From Bin87 sp965203855 (GTDB lineage: Bacteria > Chloroflexota > Dehalococcoidia > Lucifugimonadales > UBA3495), in contig CBDBDN010000007.1 of assembly GCA_965203855.1 (NCBI GenBank), positions 1 to 64,000 of the forward strand: DNA of 64,000 bases, given 5' to 3'. Shown here piece by piece: positions 7,318 through 15,548 of the stretch (position 1 is the first letter of the stretch; each line of letters opens with the position of its first letter). A program made the translations under genes and the position numbers. Under the pieces are notes generated by a model. The model searched no databases, was not told the DNA's origin, and saw only the letters and a program-made list of their open reading frames with translations.

Positions 7318-8724
7318 GTGAACGGAAAGATACAACGCGGCCTTGCCGCAATGGCGATGGCGGGACTGCTGGCCCTGCTCGCTCTGGCCTGCCAGCCCGC
7401 AGCGCCCGCCACCGTCGAGGTAACCCGCGAAGTTCCGGTAGAAGTCACCACAGTCGTAACCGAGGAAGTGGTGAAAGAGGTTGAGGTGGAAGTAACCAAA
7501 GTGGTTACGGAGGAAGTGGAGGTCACCAAGGAAGTCGAAGTTGAGGTAATGGTGGAAGTGCCGCGCGAGCAGCTGGATCCGCTGATTGTCGGCAACCTCA
7601 ACGCCTTTACCGGCTCCCTCGCCGAATTCGGCGGCCCCCTGCGTAATTCCGTGGAACTGGCCGCCAGCCATGTCAACCGCGCCGGCGGCATCGGCGGCGC
7701 CTCTATGGTCATCATCAGCCGCGATACCGCCGTCAACCCGGTGCAGGGCGTCGACTCCGCCCGCGCCCTGGTGGATGTGGAAAACGTCGTCGCCATCGTC
7801 GGCGCCCTCTCCAGTGGCGTTACTACCGCCGTCGCCAACTCCGTCACCATCCAGAAAGAAACCCTGCTTATCTCCGGCGCGTCCACTGCTCCCAGCCTCA
7901 GCGTCCTGGAGGACAACGACCTCTTTTTCCGCACTACCCCCTCCGACGCGGCCCAAGGCATCGTCCTCGCCCGCCTCGCCAACGAGCAGGGCTACGAAAA
8001 AGTCGGCATTATGTACATCAACAACGCCTACGGCGAGGGCCTGGCCAACCAGTTTGAGCAGACCTTTACCGCCATGGGCGGCGCAGTAACCGCCAAAGTC
8101 CCCCACGAGGACGTCCAGCCCACCTATGTATCCGAGCTGGAAAAAGCCACCGACGGCGACCCCGACGTCCTCCTCACCATCAGCTACACCGGCCAGGCTT
8201 CCGTCTATGTCCGAGAAGCCCTGGAGGGCGGCTACGCCGATAAATTCCTGTTCGTGGACGGCGTAAAAGGCCCGGACTGGATTGAGGAAATCGACGCCTG
8301 GGACGACCTCGATGGCACCTATGGCACCGTCCAGGGCAGCCCCGATAACCCGGCCAAAGGCGTCTTCGAGGAATCCTACCTGGAAACCTTCGGCTTCCCC
8401 GTGTCCCATCCCTTTATGGCTGAACACTACGATGCCACCGTGCTCGTCGCTCTGGCCGCCGCCAAAGCCGGCAGCACTACCGACTCCGCCGCCATCCGCG
8501 ACGCCATGCGCGAAGTCGCCAACGCCCCCGGCGAAATCGTCGGCCCCGGCCGCGACGACATCGCCAAAGCCTTGCGGCTCATCGCCGACGGCCAGGACAT
8601 CAACTACGAAGGCGCCGGCGGCAATGTTGACTTCAACGAAAACGGCGACGTTTTCGGCACCATCGAAATCTGGCAGGTAAAGGACGGCGAAATCCAGTCC
8701 ACCGGCCGCTTCGAACTGCCCTAA
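7318..8724 (+). CDS. ABC transporter substrate-binding lipoprotein, branched-chain amino acid type
   Basis: Extracytoplasmic receptor for the LivHMGF-type transporter encoded convergently downstream. 468 residues. GTG start with GGAGG seven bases upstream; the overlapping atg is followed at once by a stop codon. The signal peptide ends in a lipobox-like ALAC with Cys near residue 24. It is followed by about 50 residues of Glu/Val/Thr low complexity (EVTREVPVEVTTVVTEEVV), a spacer often seen in Chloroflexota binding proteins. From about residue 82 (PLIVGNLNAFTGSLAEFGGP) the type I periplasmic-binding fold for Leu/Ile/Val, amides or similar begins, including KVGIMYINNAYGEGLANQFE and HPFMAEHYDATVLVALA. 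The substrate cannot be fixed from sequence. Confidence 0.92.
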   Translation: MNGKIQRGLAAMAMAGLLALLALACQPAAPATVEVTREVPVEVTTVVTEEVVKEVEVEVTKVVTEEVEVTKEVEVEVMVEVPREQLDPLIVGNLNAFTGSLAEFGGPLRNSVELAASHVNRAGGIGGASMVIISRDTAVNPVQGVDSARALVDVENVVAIVGALSSGVTTAVANSVTIQKETLLISGASTAPSLSVLEDNDLFFRTTPSDAAQGIVLARLANEQGYEKVGIMYINNAYGEGLANQFEQTFTAMGGAVTAKVPHEDVQPTYVSELEKATDGDPDVLLTISYTGQASVYVREALEGGYADKFLFVDGVKGPDWIEEIDAWDDLDGTYGTVQGSPDNPAKGVFEESYLETFGFPVSHPFMAEHYDATVLVALAAAKAGSTTDSAAIRDAMREVANAPGEIVGPGRDDIAKALRLIADGQDINYEGAGGNVDFNENGDVFGTIEIWQVKDGEIQSTGRFELP

Positions 8725-8829
8725 CCACCGCCGCCAGCATCAGCGCATCCGGCGCCACCGCCGGACGCGCGACGCAAAGGGGGAGCGGACTACTGCGCCG
8801 CTCTCCCCTCTTGCTATGCCGGCCCATCC

Positions 8830-9228
8830 AACATTCTAACCCGCAATGCCAACCCAAACCCGTCATTCCAACCCGCAACCGCCATTCCGCCTTACCCGCA
8901 ACCGCCATTACGCCCTACCTACAACCGCCATTACGCCTTACCCTATACCGTCATTCCAACCCTATACCGTCATCTCAACCCCTATACCGTCATCTCAACC
9001 CCTATACCGTCATTCCGGCGAAAGCCGGAATCTATGGCTGCCGGTTCCGTTACCGCAGTAGCGGATTACGACGCTGGATTCCGGCTTTCGCCGGAATGAC
9101 GGTTGGGGGTTGAGATGACGGTTGTAGGTTAAGGCGGAATGACGGTTAGGGGTTGAGATGACGGTTGTAGGTTAAGGCGGAATGACGGTTAGGGGTTGGA
9201 ATGACGGGTTGCGGGTTAGGATGACGGC
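8830..9228. repeat. Large inverted structure: two opposed monomer arrays around a palindromic element
   Basis: Left arm 8830-9007 is about eight degenerate monomers of 21-25 bp reading (a)accgtcattccaacccc. The core 9008-9101 is a complete element: cgtcattccggcgaaagccg at the left end, and the reverse complement (ggctttcgccggaatgacg) at the right end. The right arm 9102-9228 has the same monomers in inverted orientation (ggaatgacggttaggggttg), including a roughly 46-bp unit present twice. The whole 400 bp can fold as one long imperfect hairpin. It fills the space between the convergent binding-protein gene and livM and touches the livM stop codon, so it could also act as a bidirectional terminator (inference). 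Confidence 0.85.
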
Positions 9229-10211
9229 TGCCGCGGCGGCGTCCGCATCACCCGCCGTTCCTCGCCCAAAATACCCCCGGGCCGCAGCAGCATCACCGCT
9301 ACAATCAGCGCCCCAATCATAAACAGCCGGAACGCCGGCGGATCCAGAAAATCCGGCAGAAACTGCGTCCCCGTCCAAATCCCCCACACTACAAACGCCC
9401 CCAGTATGGCGCCCCGGTTGTTCCCCGAACCCCCTACCATCAGCATCGCCCAGATGACGAACGTCGCCAGCAGCGGGTCAAAAGTCTGCGGCGATACAAA
9501 CCGGATATGATGCACGAACAGCGCGCCGCCAATCCCCATTATCACCGCGCCCAGCAGAAACGCTTGCAGCTTGAACTGAAACACATTCTTGCCGCTCGCC
9601 GCCGCCGCCGTTTCGTCCTCCCGTATCGCCCGCAGCGCCCGACCCCACGGCGACTTGATTGCCCGCTCCACCGCCAGAAACAGTATCAGCAACGCCGCTG
9701 CCACCACAGCCAGATACAGATAATCGTAGTATTCCGGCGCTACCAGCCCCTCCAGAAATCCGGGTATCCGGTACAGCCCCTTGGAACCGTTGGCCGCCCA
9801 CTTTTCGTTCAGAAAGAACAGCCGCACCGTCTCCGCAATCCCCAGCGTCGCTATCGCCAGATAGTCGTCCCGCAGCCGCAGCGTAACGAACCCGATTACC
9901 AGCGCAACCCCGGCGCACACCGCCGCCGCCGCCCCCAATCCCAGCAGGAACCACAAGTCAAACCCCCAGTCCAGATACCCGATTGCCGCCCAGTTCCCCC
10001 CGAACCTGAAATCCTCAAACAGCGTCGGATCCGGCGGGCTCGCCGTCAGTAGCGCCGCCGTGTACGCCCCCAGCGCAAAAAACCCGGCAATCCCGATGTT
10101 GAACAGCCCGGTAAATCCCCAGTGCACATTCAGCCCCAGCGCAAACACCGAGTAAATGCCCGCCATAATGACGAACCCGGCCAAGTAGTTCAGTATCCCT
10201 ATCAAATCCAT
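9216..10211 (-). CDS. livM: Branched-chain amino acid ABC transporter permease LivM
   Basis: Inner-membrane permease of the LivHMGF importer. 331 residues from ATG 10211 (MDLIGILNYLAGFVIMAGIY); an upstream ATG at 10286 would extend into livH and is rejected. Eight to nine hydrophobic segments. Family signatures are visible: GLNVHWGFTGLFNIGIAGFF near the N-terminus, LRDDYLAIATLGIAE, WGRALRAIREDETAAAASGK (the cytoplasmic EAA-like loop contacting the ATPase) and MLMVGGSGNNRGAILGAF. It starts 19 bp after livH. Its 3' end abuts the repeat structure at 8830-9228. Confidence 0.95.
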   Translation of the reverse strand: MDLIGILNYLAGFVIMAGIYSVFALGLNVHWGFTGLFNIGIAGFFALGAYTAALLTASPPDPTLFEDFRFGGNWAAIGYLDWGFDLWFLLGLGAAAAVCAGVALVIGFVTLRLRDDYLAIATLGIAETVRLFFLNEKWAANGSKGLYRIPGFLEGLVAPEYYDYLYLAVVAAALLILFLAVERAIKSPWGRALRAIREDETAAAASGKNVFQFKLQAFLLGAVIMGIGGALFVHHIRFVSPQTFDPLLATFVIWAMLMVGGSGNNRGAILGAFVVWGIWTGTQFLPDFLDPPAFRLFMIGALIVAVMLLRPGGILGEERRVMRTPPRQPSS

Positions 10212-10230
10212 AATCCGCACCCGTACCCCG

Positions 10231-11289
10231 TCAGTCCCGACCGCCGCCGCCGAATATGCCCCGCGGCCGCACCAGCAGCACCGCAATCATAATGGCGAAA
10301 GCCACCGCCGGCTTGTAGCTGGGGTTAATCCACTGCGTCGCAACCTCCGATGTAACCCCGATGATAAACGCCCCTACCAGCGCGCCGTAAGGATTGCCGA
10401 TGCTCCCCAAAATCAATGCGGCAAACAGCGGCAGCAGGAACTTCCACCCCATAATCGGCGTCAGGTTGGCCTGGAATACCGCCAGCAGTATCCCCGCCGT
10501 CGCCGCCAGCGCCGCGCCAATCCCCCAAGTCCACCAAACCACCCGCCGCGTGTCAATCCCGCTTACCAAGGCCAGGTCGGAATTGTCCGCCGTAGCCCGC
10601 ATCGCCTTGCCCATCCGCGTCCGGTTAAGGATGTAATACACGGCTGCCACCAGAACCACCGCTACGATTCCGATAAAGATGGCGTCCGGCGCAATCCGCA
10701 CCGCCAGCGACTGATTCCCCTCCAGCAAATGATATACCTGCCGCGATTCCCGCGGATAACGCTGTATATCGCCCCCCCACAGCAGATGCACCAGGCCGCG
10801 CATGGCAATGGCCACGCCCAGCGAAGTCATCGCCAGAGTTACGGCATTGACGCCCCGGTTCCGCAGCCGCCGGTACACCAGCGCATCCAGCGCAATGGCG
10901 CCCGCCGCTACGACGGCCACGGCAATCGGCAGCGCAATCAGCAGCGGATAGCCAAAAGTGAACGGCCCCAGCCCCTTGCCCTCAATCCCAACGGACGCCA
11001 GTACATTGCCCATCAGAAACAGCGTAATGTAAGCCCCCATCGTCATATAGTCGCCATGGGCGATATTGGCAAAATTCAGGATGCCGTAAATCAGCGTCAG
11101 CCCAATCGCCCCCAGCGCAATGATCGCCCCCAGAAAGACGCCGTTCACCACCAGCCCCATCTTGGCGAAAGGCAGCAGCCCGACGGCAATCGCAATCAGC
11201 ACAATAGCGACGACAGTATGCGCCGGCGTCCAATTCTGTTGGACGCCTTGGACGACGCCTTGGCGGATGCGTTGCAGTGCGTTGGGCAT
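10231..11289 (-). CDS. livH: Branched-chain amino acid ABC transporter permease LivH
   Basis: Second permease of the Liv-type importer. 352 residues with about eight membrane helices. The N-terminal core reads GAIIALGAIGLTLIYGILNF then ANIAHGDYMTMGAYI, a strong LivH signature. The cytoplasmic coupling loop is TRMGKAMRATADNSDLA. A 35-residue hydrophilic N-terminal lead (MPNALQRIRQGVVQGVQQNW) precedes the first helix. The ATG at 11289 lies 42 bp after the livF stop and has no strong ribosome-binding site. It forms a heterodimer with LivM (known of the family). Confidence 0.95.
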   Translation of the reverse strand: MPNALQRIRQGVVQGVQQNWTPAHTVVAIVLIAIAVGLLPFAKMGLVVNGVFLGAIIALGAIGLTLIYGILNFANIAHGDYMTMGAYITLFLMGNVLASVGIEGKGLGPFTFGYPLLIALPIAVAVVAAGAIALDALVYRRLRNRGVNAVTLAMTSLGVAIAMRGLVHLLWGGDIQRYPRESRQVYHLLEGNQSLAVRIAPDAIFIGIVAVVLVAAVYYILNRTRMGKAMRATADNSDLALVSGIDTRRVVWWTWGIGAALAATAGILLAVFQANLTPIMGWKFLLPLFAALILGSIGNPYGALVGAFIIGVTSEVATQWINPSYKPAVAFAIMIAVLLVRPRGIFGGGGRD

Positions 11290-11331
11290 AATTGTTCAGT
11301 GCGACGCGGATTGCGCCGGCGCCGGCCGTCC

Positions 11332-12036
11332 CTATCCGCCCAGGTACAGGCTGGCGACTTCCGGGTTGTCCAGCAGCGCGGCCCCGGTGTCCTCCAGCCG
11401 GTTTTCGCCGGCCACCAGAATATAGCCCCGCTGCGACATTCGCAGGGCGCGCCGCGCGTTTTGCTCCACAATCAGCAAGGCCACGCCGGAACGGTTCACC
11501 TCGCGCATCCGGTCAAACACCAGCCCCATCATCGCCGGCGATAGCCCGGCCGACGGCTCGTCCAGCAGCAGCAGCGTCGGATCCAGCATCAAAGCCCGGG
11601 CAATGGCCAGCATCTGCCGCTGCCCGCCGGACAGATTCCCCGCTTTCTGCTGCGGACGCTCCGCCAAATCGGGAAACAGCTCCAGCATCTCCGCAATGCG
11701 CGGCCGGCAGTCGTCGGCGCGGACAAATCCCCCCATCTCCAGGTTCTCCCGTATCGTCAACGACGGGAACACATTCGCCGATTGCGGAACATAGCACAGG
11801 CCGGAACGGACAATGCGTTCCGTAGCGCGCCCGGCGATGTCCGCACCCCGGAACCGTATCTGCCCGGAACGGGGCGTTATCAAGCCTACCACGGTTTTCA
11901 TCAGAGTGGATTTGCCGCAGCCGTTGGGCCCGATGATCGTAACGATTTCGCCGTCATCCACCGTCAGCGAAACGCCGTGCAGGATCTCGGTCTCGCCGTA
12001 GCCGGCCACTACTGCGGAAACTTCAAGCAGCGGCAT
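11332..12036 (-). CDS. livF: Branched-chain amino acid ABC transporter ATPase LivF
   Basis: Cytoplasmic ATPase subunit. 234 residues. Walker A GPNGCGKST near residue 37, ABC signature LSGGQRQMLAIARALM, Walker B LLLLDEPSAGLSP, and the LivF-typical VEQNARRALRMSQRGYILVAG ending with NPEVASLYLGG. The ATG at 12036 is preceded by GGGAGAGG. It overlaps the livG stop by 14 bp, so the two ATPases are translationally coupled. Confidence 0.96.
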   Translation of the reverse strand: MPLLEVSAVVAGYGETEILHGVSLTVDDGEIVTIIGPNGCGKSTLMKTVVGLITPRSGQIRFRGADIAGRATERIVRSGLCYVPQSANVFPSLTIRENLEMGGFVRADDCRPRIAEMLELFPDLAERPQQKAGNLSGGQRQMLAIARALMLDPTLLLLDEPSAGLSPAMMGLVFDRMREVNRSGVALLIVEQNARRALRMSQRGYILVAGENRLEDTGAALLDNPEVASLYLGG

Positions 12037-12838
12037 CGTTGGCCTCTCCCAGATAGGCGTCCAACACCTGCGGGTTGCGCCGCACTTCGGGCGGGGCGCC
12101 CTGCGCGATGACGGCGCCGTTGGCCAGGACGATTATCGGATCGCACATCGTCATTACGAACTGCATATCATGCTCAATGATAACAAAGGTAATGCCGCGC
12201 TCCACGCTGGCTTGCAAGATGCTGGCCGACAAGTCGCGCAGCAGAGTGCGATTGACGCCGGCCGCCGGCTCATCCAGCAGCACTACCGCCGGTTCGGCCA
12301 TCAGAGTGCGGGCCAGTTCCAGCAGCTTTTTCTGCCCGGTGGACAAATTGCCCGCATATTCATCCGCCAAGTGCGACAGCTTGACGAAGTCCAGTACTTC
12401 CATAGCCTGCGCGGCGATGCGGCGTTCCTGCCGGGACACGCGCCGCGGTAGCAGCCAGGACGCCCACAGCCTTTCCCCGGTTTGCGACTGCGGCACCAGC
12501 ATCAGGTTTTCCAGAACGGTCATCCGCTTCATCTCGCGGGGAATCTGGAAAGTTCGCATCAGCCCCAGCCCGAAAGTCTGATGCATCCGCATCCCGTCAA
12601 TCCGCCGCCCGTTGAAAGTAATCGAACCGGCCGTCGGCGCCAGCGCGCCCGACAGCAGGTTGAACAGCGTAGTCTTGCCCGCCCCGTTAGGGCCAATCAG
12701 CCCGGTAATGGCGCCGGGCATTATTTGCAAAGAGCAGTGGTCAACGGCGCGCACCCCGCCGAAATCCTTCACCAAATTTTTGACTTCCAGGATAGGGGCA
12801 GTATCCAGCACAGCATCACCCGTAATAGCGGCGCTCAA
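12023..12838 (-). CDS. livG: Branched-chain amino acid ABC transporter ATPase LivG
   Basis: Partner ATPase of LivF. 271 residues. Walker A GPNGAGKTT, LivG-specific GLGLMRTFQIPREMKRMTV, signature LSTGQKKLLELARTLM, Walker B VVLLDEPAAGVN and the H-loop FVIIEHDMQFVM. It is the first gene of the minus-strand liv operon (livG-F-H-M). The start is uncertain: TTG at 12838 gives the full length, while a GTG at 12811 would remove nine residues, and neither has a strong ribosome-binding site. The conserved sequence begins about residue 17 (ILEVKNLVKDFGGVRAVD). Confidence 0.95.
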   Translation of the reverse strand: MSAAITGDAVLDTAPILEVKNLVKDFGGVRAVDHCSLQIMPGAITGLIGPNGAGKTTLFNLLSGALAPTAGSITFNGRRIDGMRMHQTFGLGLMRTFQIPREMKRMTVLENLMLVPQSQTGERLWASWLLPRRVSRQERRIAAQAMEVLDFVKLSHLADEYAGNLSTGQKKLLELARTLMAEPAVVLLDEPAAGVNRTLLRDLSASILQASVERGITFVIIEHDMQFVMTMCDPIIVLANGAVIAQGAPPEVRRNPQVLDAYLGEANDAAA

Positions 12839-12949
12839 ACCGGCGGTTGAGAATAAAGCCGGCGCCGTCGTGCGCTATGGCGCCGCCGCCCCCATTCTAA
12901 CAGCCCAAACCGCCATCGGGTAGGATAAGCGGATAGGATTGAATGAGGC

Positions 12950-13070
12950 CAATCCCGCAACCGCCATCCCAACCTCCTAACCGTCATCCCAACCCCCTAA
13001 CCGCCATCCCAACCTCCTAACCGTCATTCCCCCCCTTAAACGTCATTCCGGCGCAAGCCGGAATCTACGG
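12950..13070. repeat. cgccatccc/cgtcattcc monomer array with palindromic left arm
   Basis: Between livG and the nitroreductase. Four monomers of about 22 bp (ccgccatcccaacctcctaa type) precede cgtcattccggcgcaagccg and gaatc at 13041-13065. It is a copy of the dispersed array-plus-palindrome family. The right half of the palindrome is missing here. No gene is seen in 12839-13070. Confidence 0.8.
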
Positions 13071-13104
13071 TTGCCAGTGCCATCATCGTACAGTCGTATT
13101 ACAC

Positions 13105-13416
13105 CCCCCAACCCGCCATTCCAAACCCGCAACCCGCCATTCCAAACCCGCAACCCGCCATTCCAACCCCCCAAACCGCCATTCCAACCCCCTAACCCGC
13201 CATTCCAACCCCCTAACCCGTCATTCCAACCCCCCAACCCGCCATTCCAAACCCCTAACCCGCCATTCCAAACCCCAACCCGCCATTCCAAACCCGCAAC
13301 CCGCCATTCCAAACCCCTAACCGTCATTCCGGCGCAAGCCGGAATCTATGGTTGCCGGCTGCATCATCGTACCAACGGATTACGACGCCGGGTTCCATCT
13401 AGCGCCGGAACGACGG
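13105..13416. repeat. Tandem array of about ten 20-23 bp monomers leading into a palindromic element
   Basis: From 13105 to 13320 the monomer cccgccattccaaaccc(g/c)(c/t)aa repeats about ten times with little variation. The last monomer runs directly into the element at 13322-13416: cgtcattccggcgcaagccg, an internal cggattacgacgccgg, and a degenerate right arm cgccggaacgacgg. Monomers and element share the cgtcattcc/cgccattcc start. The translated H/P/N-rich reading frames across this stretch are artefacts of the repeat. Confidence 0.9.
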
Positions 13417-13460
13417 TAAGAGGCCGGAATGACGCCGTCGTAAGATTGAACCCGCCGCAG

Positions 13461-14066
13461 TCAAGCAAGCCACGCCGTTACCCCGTCCCGCTCGGTACGC
13501 AGCGACGCCGACGGACGCGCCGGCTGTCCGATAAACAGCGCGCCGACCATCGTCCAGTCCGATTCTGCCCCCAGCGCAGCGGCCAGTCCGGGATGTTTGG
13601 TAGTGTTGCCGGTGCTCCAGTCTCCGGCCAGCCCCTCGGCCACGGCGGCCAGCAGCAGGTTCTGGACGGCGCAGCACGCGGCGGCGTAGTTCTCCTGCGT
13701 CATCTCGGCGCTGTCGCCGGGAATGCTGTAGGCGTAGATTAACGCCGGCGCGTCCAGCACCCGTTGCCGGCTGCCGGCGGCGTTTTCGTCATTGCCGCTG
13801 CGTTGATAGATGTTGTCGTAGGCCAGCTGCGCCACTTCCGCCCGCTTGACGCCGCCCTTTTCCAGCACGAAAAACCGCCAGGGGTTGGTAAGCCGATGGT
13901 TCGGCGCCCAGATTGCCGCATCCAGCATCCGCTGCAACGCCTCCTGAGACGGAACGGCGTCGGAAAACTCGTTGTTCATCCGCCGTCCGTGTATCGCCTC
14001 ATACACCGATACCGAAGTAGCCGGCGGCGCGACATTCCCGCTCCGCAGCCGCTGATTTTGCGTCAT
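13461..14066 (-). CDS. Nitroreductase-family flavoprotein
   Basis: 201 residues, FMN-dependent NAD(P)H oxidoreductase fold. The start ATG 14066 is preceded by AAGGAG eight bases upstream; a GTG three codons earlier overlaps that site and is rejected. Family features: an N-terminal FMN-phosphate-binding Arg pair in AIHGRRMNNEFSD, APNHRLTNPWRFFVLEKG near residues 55-73, and LLAAVAEGLAGDWSTG-type sequence in the C-terminal third. The physiological substrate is unknown (nitroaromatics, quinones or flavin are all possible in the family). It stands alone, flanked by repeat arrays. Confidence 0.88.
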   Translation of the reverse strand: MTQNQRLRSGNVAPPATSVSVYEAIHGRRMNNEFSDAVPSQEALQRMLDAAIWAPNHRLTNPWRFFVLEKGGVKRAEVAQLAYDNIYQRSGNDENAAGSRQRVLDAPALIYAYSIPGDSAEMTQENYAAACCAVQNLLLAAVAEGLAGDWSTGNTTKHPGLAAALGAESDWTMVGALFIGQPARPSASLRTERDGVTAWLA

Positions 14067-14159
14067 TGCTAACACTCCTTTTCAGCCTGCCCAAAATACA
14101 GCCGTAAGTGCTGGCACTATAACCTTTGCGGCAGCGTTGGGCAAGTTGCCCCTTCCTAA

Positions 14160-14316
14160 TCGATCGCCATTCCAACCCCCTAAACCATCATCCCGCTTCC
14201 CCCCAACCGTCATTCCAACCCCTTCCAACCGTCATTCCAACCCCTTCCAACCGTCATTCCAACCCCCAACCGTCATTCCACCCCTCTTACCGTCATTCCG
14301 GCGCAAGCCGGAATCC
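14160..14316. repeat. Monomer array plus palindromic left arm upstream of the nitroreductase
   Basis: Six monomers of about 22 bp (caaccgtcattccaacccctt) end at 14290-14314 in cgtcattccggcgcaagccg and gaatc. It belongs to the same dispersed family. The following sequence (catccatgccatcagtccc, then ccatcttgtccatcggtg) contains variants of 'cat ccatgcc' and 'gtccatcggtg' that recur near 14825, 58135-58200 and 58945-59090, so a longer repeated block may exist. Confidence 0.8.
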
Positions 14317-14435
14317 AATATCCCCATTCATCCCCTCCATCCATGCCATCAGTCCCTATCCCGTCCATCTTGTCCATCGGTGTAAAAAATCCCTCCCGCC
14401 AATGACACCTACCCCCTTGCCAAGCCGTACCGATG

Positions 14436-14444
14436 TGCTATAAT
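14436..14444 (+). promoter_or_regulatory. Extended -10 promoter element without an identified gene
   Basis: tgctataat, identical to the element before the binding-protein gene at 7277. Predicted start of transcription is near 14451. No recognisable CDS follows directly. Confidence 0.5.
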
Positions 14445-14450
14445 CAGATT

Positions 14451-14872
14451 AGTCAGGCAGCCAATCTCCGAGCCCACCGATTTCCAGGTCGTTACGGTCA
14501 TTCAGCATCCAAGTCGCACCGGCGTTCCCTACTCGCCCACGGTCAAACTAACCGAAGGAGTCGGGTCCTGCCAAGGCGCCAGACGGAGCGCCCCGTCCCC
14601 GGACGAAAAGCCAGCCTCGTCAAAAGCAACGCGCAAAACCTCCGGCCGTAGGGCTGAAACCGACCTGGAAACCAAAAAGCTCGGAAAGCTAGCAAGTTCA
14701 ATCAACCGCCTGACAACCTGCCTGACACGCCTGACAACCCCCATCCTGAACCAACGGAGGCACCGCCACCGCAGCAAAATCAACCTAACCCCGCAGCATC
14801 AGCCGGGCGGGAACCCATCCTCCTGTCCATCGGTCTAAATACCCCCGATTGGAAACGCAACAGCGCTGCGGA
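14451..14872 (+). other. Unassigned transcribed-looking region, possibly a frame-broken gene or an RNA
   Basis: About 420 bp between the tgctataat box and the hairpin at 14878. One plus-strand frame reads SEPTDFQVVTVIQHPSRTGV and continues open with sensible codon use. A second frame, one base back, reads QPPDNLPDTPDNPHPEPTEA and ends GREPILLSIGLNTPDWKRNS then AAD before a stop near 14873, which looks like a Pro-rich linker plus a C-terminal tail. Joining them needs a -1 shift between about 14655 and 14700. No good start codon is in frame. It does not resemble RNase P RNA, tmRNA or SRP RNA. I do not recognise it. Confidence 0.3.
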
Positions 14873-14877
14873 TTAAA

Positions 14878-14916
14878 CGGCAGCGCCCCCGGCCCATTGG
14901 GCCAAGGGCGCTGCCG
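14878..14916 (-). terminator. Strong hairpin downstream of hsp20
   Basis: cggcagcgccc ... gggcgctgccg forms an 11-bp stem with an inner ggccc/gggcc stem and an att loop. It starts 24 bp past the hsp20 stop. On the minus strand it is followed by TTTAATCC, so it can serve as an intrinsic terminator for hsp20; it may also stop plus-strand transcripts. Confidence 0.7.
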
Positions 14917-14939
14917 CAGCTTGACGCCGGCGCCGGCGG

Positions 14940-15449
14940 TTAGCCGGCGTTGGCGTCGGTCACGACATCGGCATCAGTGCCGGTGTCGACATCGCCCCCG
15001 CCGATGGACAGCTTGCGGGTCTGCGCCGCCTCGGCCACCGGCACCGTTACGGTAAGCACCCCGTGCGCCAGGTTCACGGCGGCCCCGTCCAGATCCAAAT
15101 CGCCGGGCAGCCGGATGGCGCGGGCAAAACTCCCGGCGCGCCGTTCCCGCATCAGGAACTCCGCATCATCCCGGTCAACTTCCGCCTGCCGGGATGCCTT
15201 TACCGACAGCACCCGGTCGGGACTGATGGACACATCCAAATCGTCAGCGGCAAAGCCGGGCAGCGCGGCATTAACCGTCAGCTGCCGGCCGTCCCGCCGC
15301 ACATCCATCGGGATGCTCCAGGCGGCGGCCGGTTCGCCCTCCGCCTCCGGGAAACGACCCCGCACGGACGGGCCGAAAAACGGGCCGTGCATCAGCCGGC
15401 GCAGCTCCCGCATCTCGCGGAACGGGTCAAATCGCTGTATCGTAGTCAT
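14940..15449 (-). CDS. Small heat-shock protein, Hsp20 / alpha-crystallin family
   Basis: ATP-independent holdase chaperone. 169 residues from ATG 15449 (MTTIQRFDPFREMRELRRLM) with GGAGGATTGCG directly upstream; a longer ORF from 15548 lies in the promoter and is rejected. The alpha-crystallin domain spans about residues 45-140: IPMDVRRDGRQLTVNAALPG, RRAGSFARAIRLPGDLD, and the conserved GVLTVTVPVAEAAQ strand. The C-terminal tail is Asp/Gly/Ala-rich and lacks a clear I-X-I motif. Transcribed divergently from dnaJ-hspR-clpC from a near-consensus promoter. Confidence 0.93.
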   Translation of the reverse strand: MTTIQRFDPFREMRELRRLMHGPFFGPSVRGRFPEAEGEPAAAWSIPMDVRRDGRQLTVNAALPGFAADDLDVSISPDRVLSVKASRQAEVDRDDAEFLMRERRAGSFARAIRLPGDLDLDGAAVNLAHGVLTVTVPVAEAAQTRKLSIGGGDVDTGTDADVVTDANAG

Positions 15450-15519
15450 CGCAATCCTCCTGTTGGGCCGGCCTTCCCGCCGGCGGGTAATGCTGCCGGA
15501 TGCCCGGCTATTGCAACCT

Positions 15520-15548
15520 ACTATACAAACTTGATGGCAGTTTGTCAA
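15520..15548 (-). promoter_or_regulatory. Sigma-70-type promoter of hsp20
   Basis: On the minus strand TTGACA (plus 15543-15548), a 17-bp spacer, and TATAGT (15520-15525): -35 perfect, -10 one mismatch. Predicted start near 15513, about 64 bases upstream of the ATG. The best promoter match in the window. Confidence 0.8.

Noticed and set aside
7279..8427. Minus-strand open frame of 382 codons, Gly/Val-rich
   Set aside because: Antisense of the binding-protein gene, without any recognisable motif.
13105..13345. Possible CRISPR array
   Set aside because: The monomers are contiguous with no unique spacers, and the same sequence recurs in many intergenic regions; no cas genes are present.
14451..14872. 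RNase P RNA, tmRNA or SRP RNA
   Set aside because: None of the conserved core sequences (GAGGAAAGTCC-type, tRNA-like end with CCA, GGAAG tetraloop helix) are visible.
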